DNA from: Brochothrix thermosphacta DSM 20171 = FSL F6-1036
GTDB taxonomy: Bacteria; Bacillota; Bacilli; Lactobacillales; Listeriaceae
Direction of reading: 5' to 3'
NCBI RefSeq assembly: GCF_036884295.1
Contig: NZ_CP145608.1
Location: 186,001 to 250,000 of the forward strand
Length of the DNA stretch: 64,000 nucleotides
Below the pieces are notes generated by a model. It was not told the DNA's origin and did no database searches. It saw nothing but the letters and a program-made list of their open reading frames with translations. Numbering within the stretch: the first letter of the stretch is position 1; every line of letters begins with the position of its first letter. Made by a program: the position numbers and the translations under genes. Shown in pieces: positions 63,404 to 64,000 of this stretch.

Positions 63404-64000
63404 ATGTCAGAATTTGCAATTGAAACAAAAAAACTTAATGTCCACTATGGCGACAAACATGCCATTAAAGATGTCAGCTTGGCTTTTCCAAAAAACCAAG
63501 TTATTGCCTTAATTGGACCCTCAGGCTGTGGGAAATCAACTTATTTACGCTCACTCAACCGTATGAATGATGAAATTGAAGGGTGTCGTAGTGAAGGTCC
63601 TATCCTTTACCATGGACGTGATGTAAATACAGCTGCAGAAGATTTATATGAACTACGTAAAAATATCGGTATGGTGTTCCAAAAACCGAATCCTTTTACC
63701 AAATCTATCTACAAAAACATTACATTTGCGCTTAAACGCCACGGTATTAAGGAAAAACACGTGTTGGAAGAACGTGTTGAAAAAAGCTTAAAAGCCGCAG
63801 CCTTATGGGAAGAAGTAAAGGATACATTAAATAAAAGTGCTCTCAGTTTGTCAGGCGGACAACAACAACGTTTGTGTATCGCGCGAACAGTCGCAACGGA
63901 ACCCGATATTTTGTTGTTGGATGAACCAGCATCAGCCCTAGATCCCATTTCAACATCTAAAATTGAAAATTTAATTACACAATTAAAAGAGCATTACACT
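63404..64000 (+). CDS. pstB: Phosphate ABC transporter ATPase PstB (partial)
   Basis: The first 199 codons of PstB; the gene runs off the right edge. Walker A is GPSGCGKST near 39-47, the Q-loop is VFQKPNPF, the signature LSGGQQQR lies near 148 and Walker [14 protein letters not shown] near 168. GGAGTGACG precedes ATG 63404. Listeria has two pstB genes in a row, so another may follow outside. Confidence 0.94.
   Translation, partial: MSEFAIETKKLNVHYGDKHAIKDVSLAFPKNQVIALIGPSGCGKSTYLRSLNRMNDEIEGCRSEGPILYHGRDVNTAAEDLYELRKNIGMVFQKPNPFTKSIYKNITFALKRHGIKEKHVLEERVEKSLKAAALWEEVKDTLNKSALSLSGGQQQRLCIARTVATEPDILLLDEPASALDPISTSKIENLITQLKEHYT

Overview
This window is chromosomal DNA from a low-GC Gram-positive bacterium (Firmicutes). 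Gene content and order (tdk-prfA-prmC-ywlC-glyA-upp-mnaA-atp operon-ywzB-murA-mbl-fabZ, then tagA-NSAR-tagO, then lytR-yigZ-degU-degV-comFA-comFC-hpf-secA-prfB-yitT-ftsEX-NlpC/P60-cls-PDZ-phoPR-pst) follow the Listeriaceae order closely, with a Bacillus-type backbone. My best guess is Listeriaceae, perhaps Brochothrix. That is inferred from synteny and protein character only, since no rRNA gene lies in the window.

Region 1 (1-18.6 kb) is core housekeeping. After an array of 120-bp repeats come thymidine kinase, release factor 1 and its methylase, a tRNA-modification enzyme (YwlC/Sua5), GlyA, Upp, UDP-GlcNAc 2-epimerase, the F1Fo ATP synthase operon (without atpI), YwzB, MurA, Mbl and FabZ. 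A cluster of DnaA boxes sits just upstream of ywlC. Region 2 (18.6-22.4 kb) begins with a 379-bp unit duplicated in tandem that folds into long palindromes. Teichoic-acid linkage genes tagA and tagO follow, flanking an enolase-superfamily racemase.

Region 3 (22.4-39.1 kb) is the accessory part. It holds a 1430-residue secreted modular repeat protein with no visible wall anchor, a small lipoprotein, and a complete Wzx/Wzy-type exopolysaccharide cluster. That cluster has the CpsC/CpsD/CpsB tyrosine-kinase control module and a TviB-like dehydrogenase with a 4-epimerase, which suggests an acidic amino-sugar polymer. A frameshifted MFS transporter with its own operator-like palindrome and a patch of small repeats close the region. 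The block sits between tagO and lytR, which I recall as neighbours in Listeria, so it looks like an insertion or replacement island.

Region 4 (39.1-64 kb) returns to the core: LCP ligase, GNAT, YigZ, an orphan DegU-like regulator, DegV, ComFA/ComFC, ribosome hibernation factor, a palindromic repeat patch, SecA, PrfB (with its programmed +1 frameshift), YitT, FtsEX with an NlpC/P60 hydrolase under a WalR box, cardiolipin synthase, a MinJ-like PDZ protein, a divergent PRPP synthetase, PhoPR and pstCA plus the start of pstB. A Pho-box promoter lies in the loop of the phoR-pstC terminator, and pstS is missing from its usual place.

The genes converge on the cell envelope. MnaA supplies UDP-ManNAc to TagA, TagO primes the lipid carrier, and LCP attaches the polymer. 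MurA, Mbl and FtsEX-hydrolase build and remodel peptidoglycan. The cps block adds a surface polysaccharide and PhoPR-Pst responds to phosphate.
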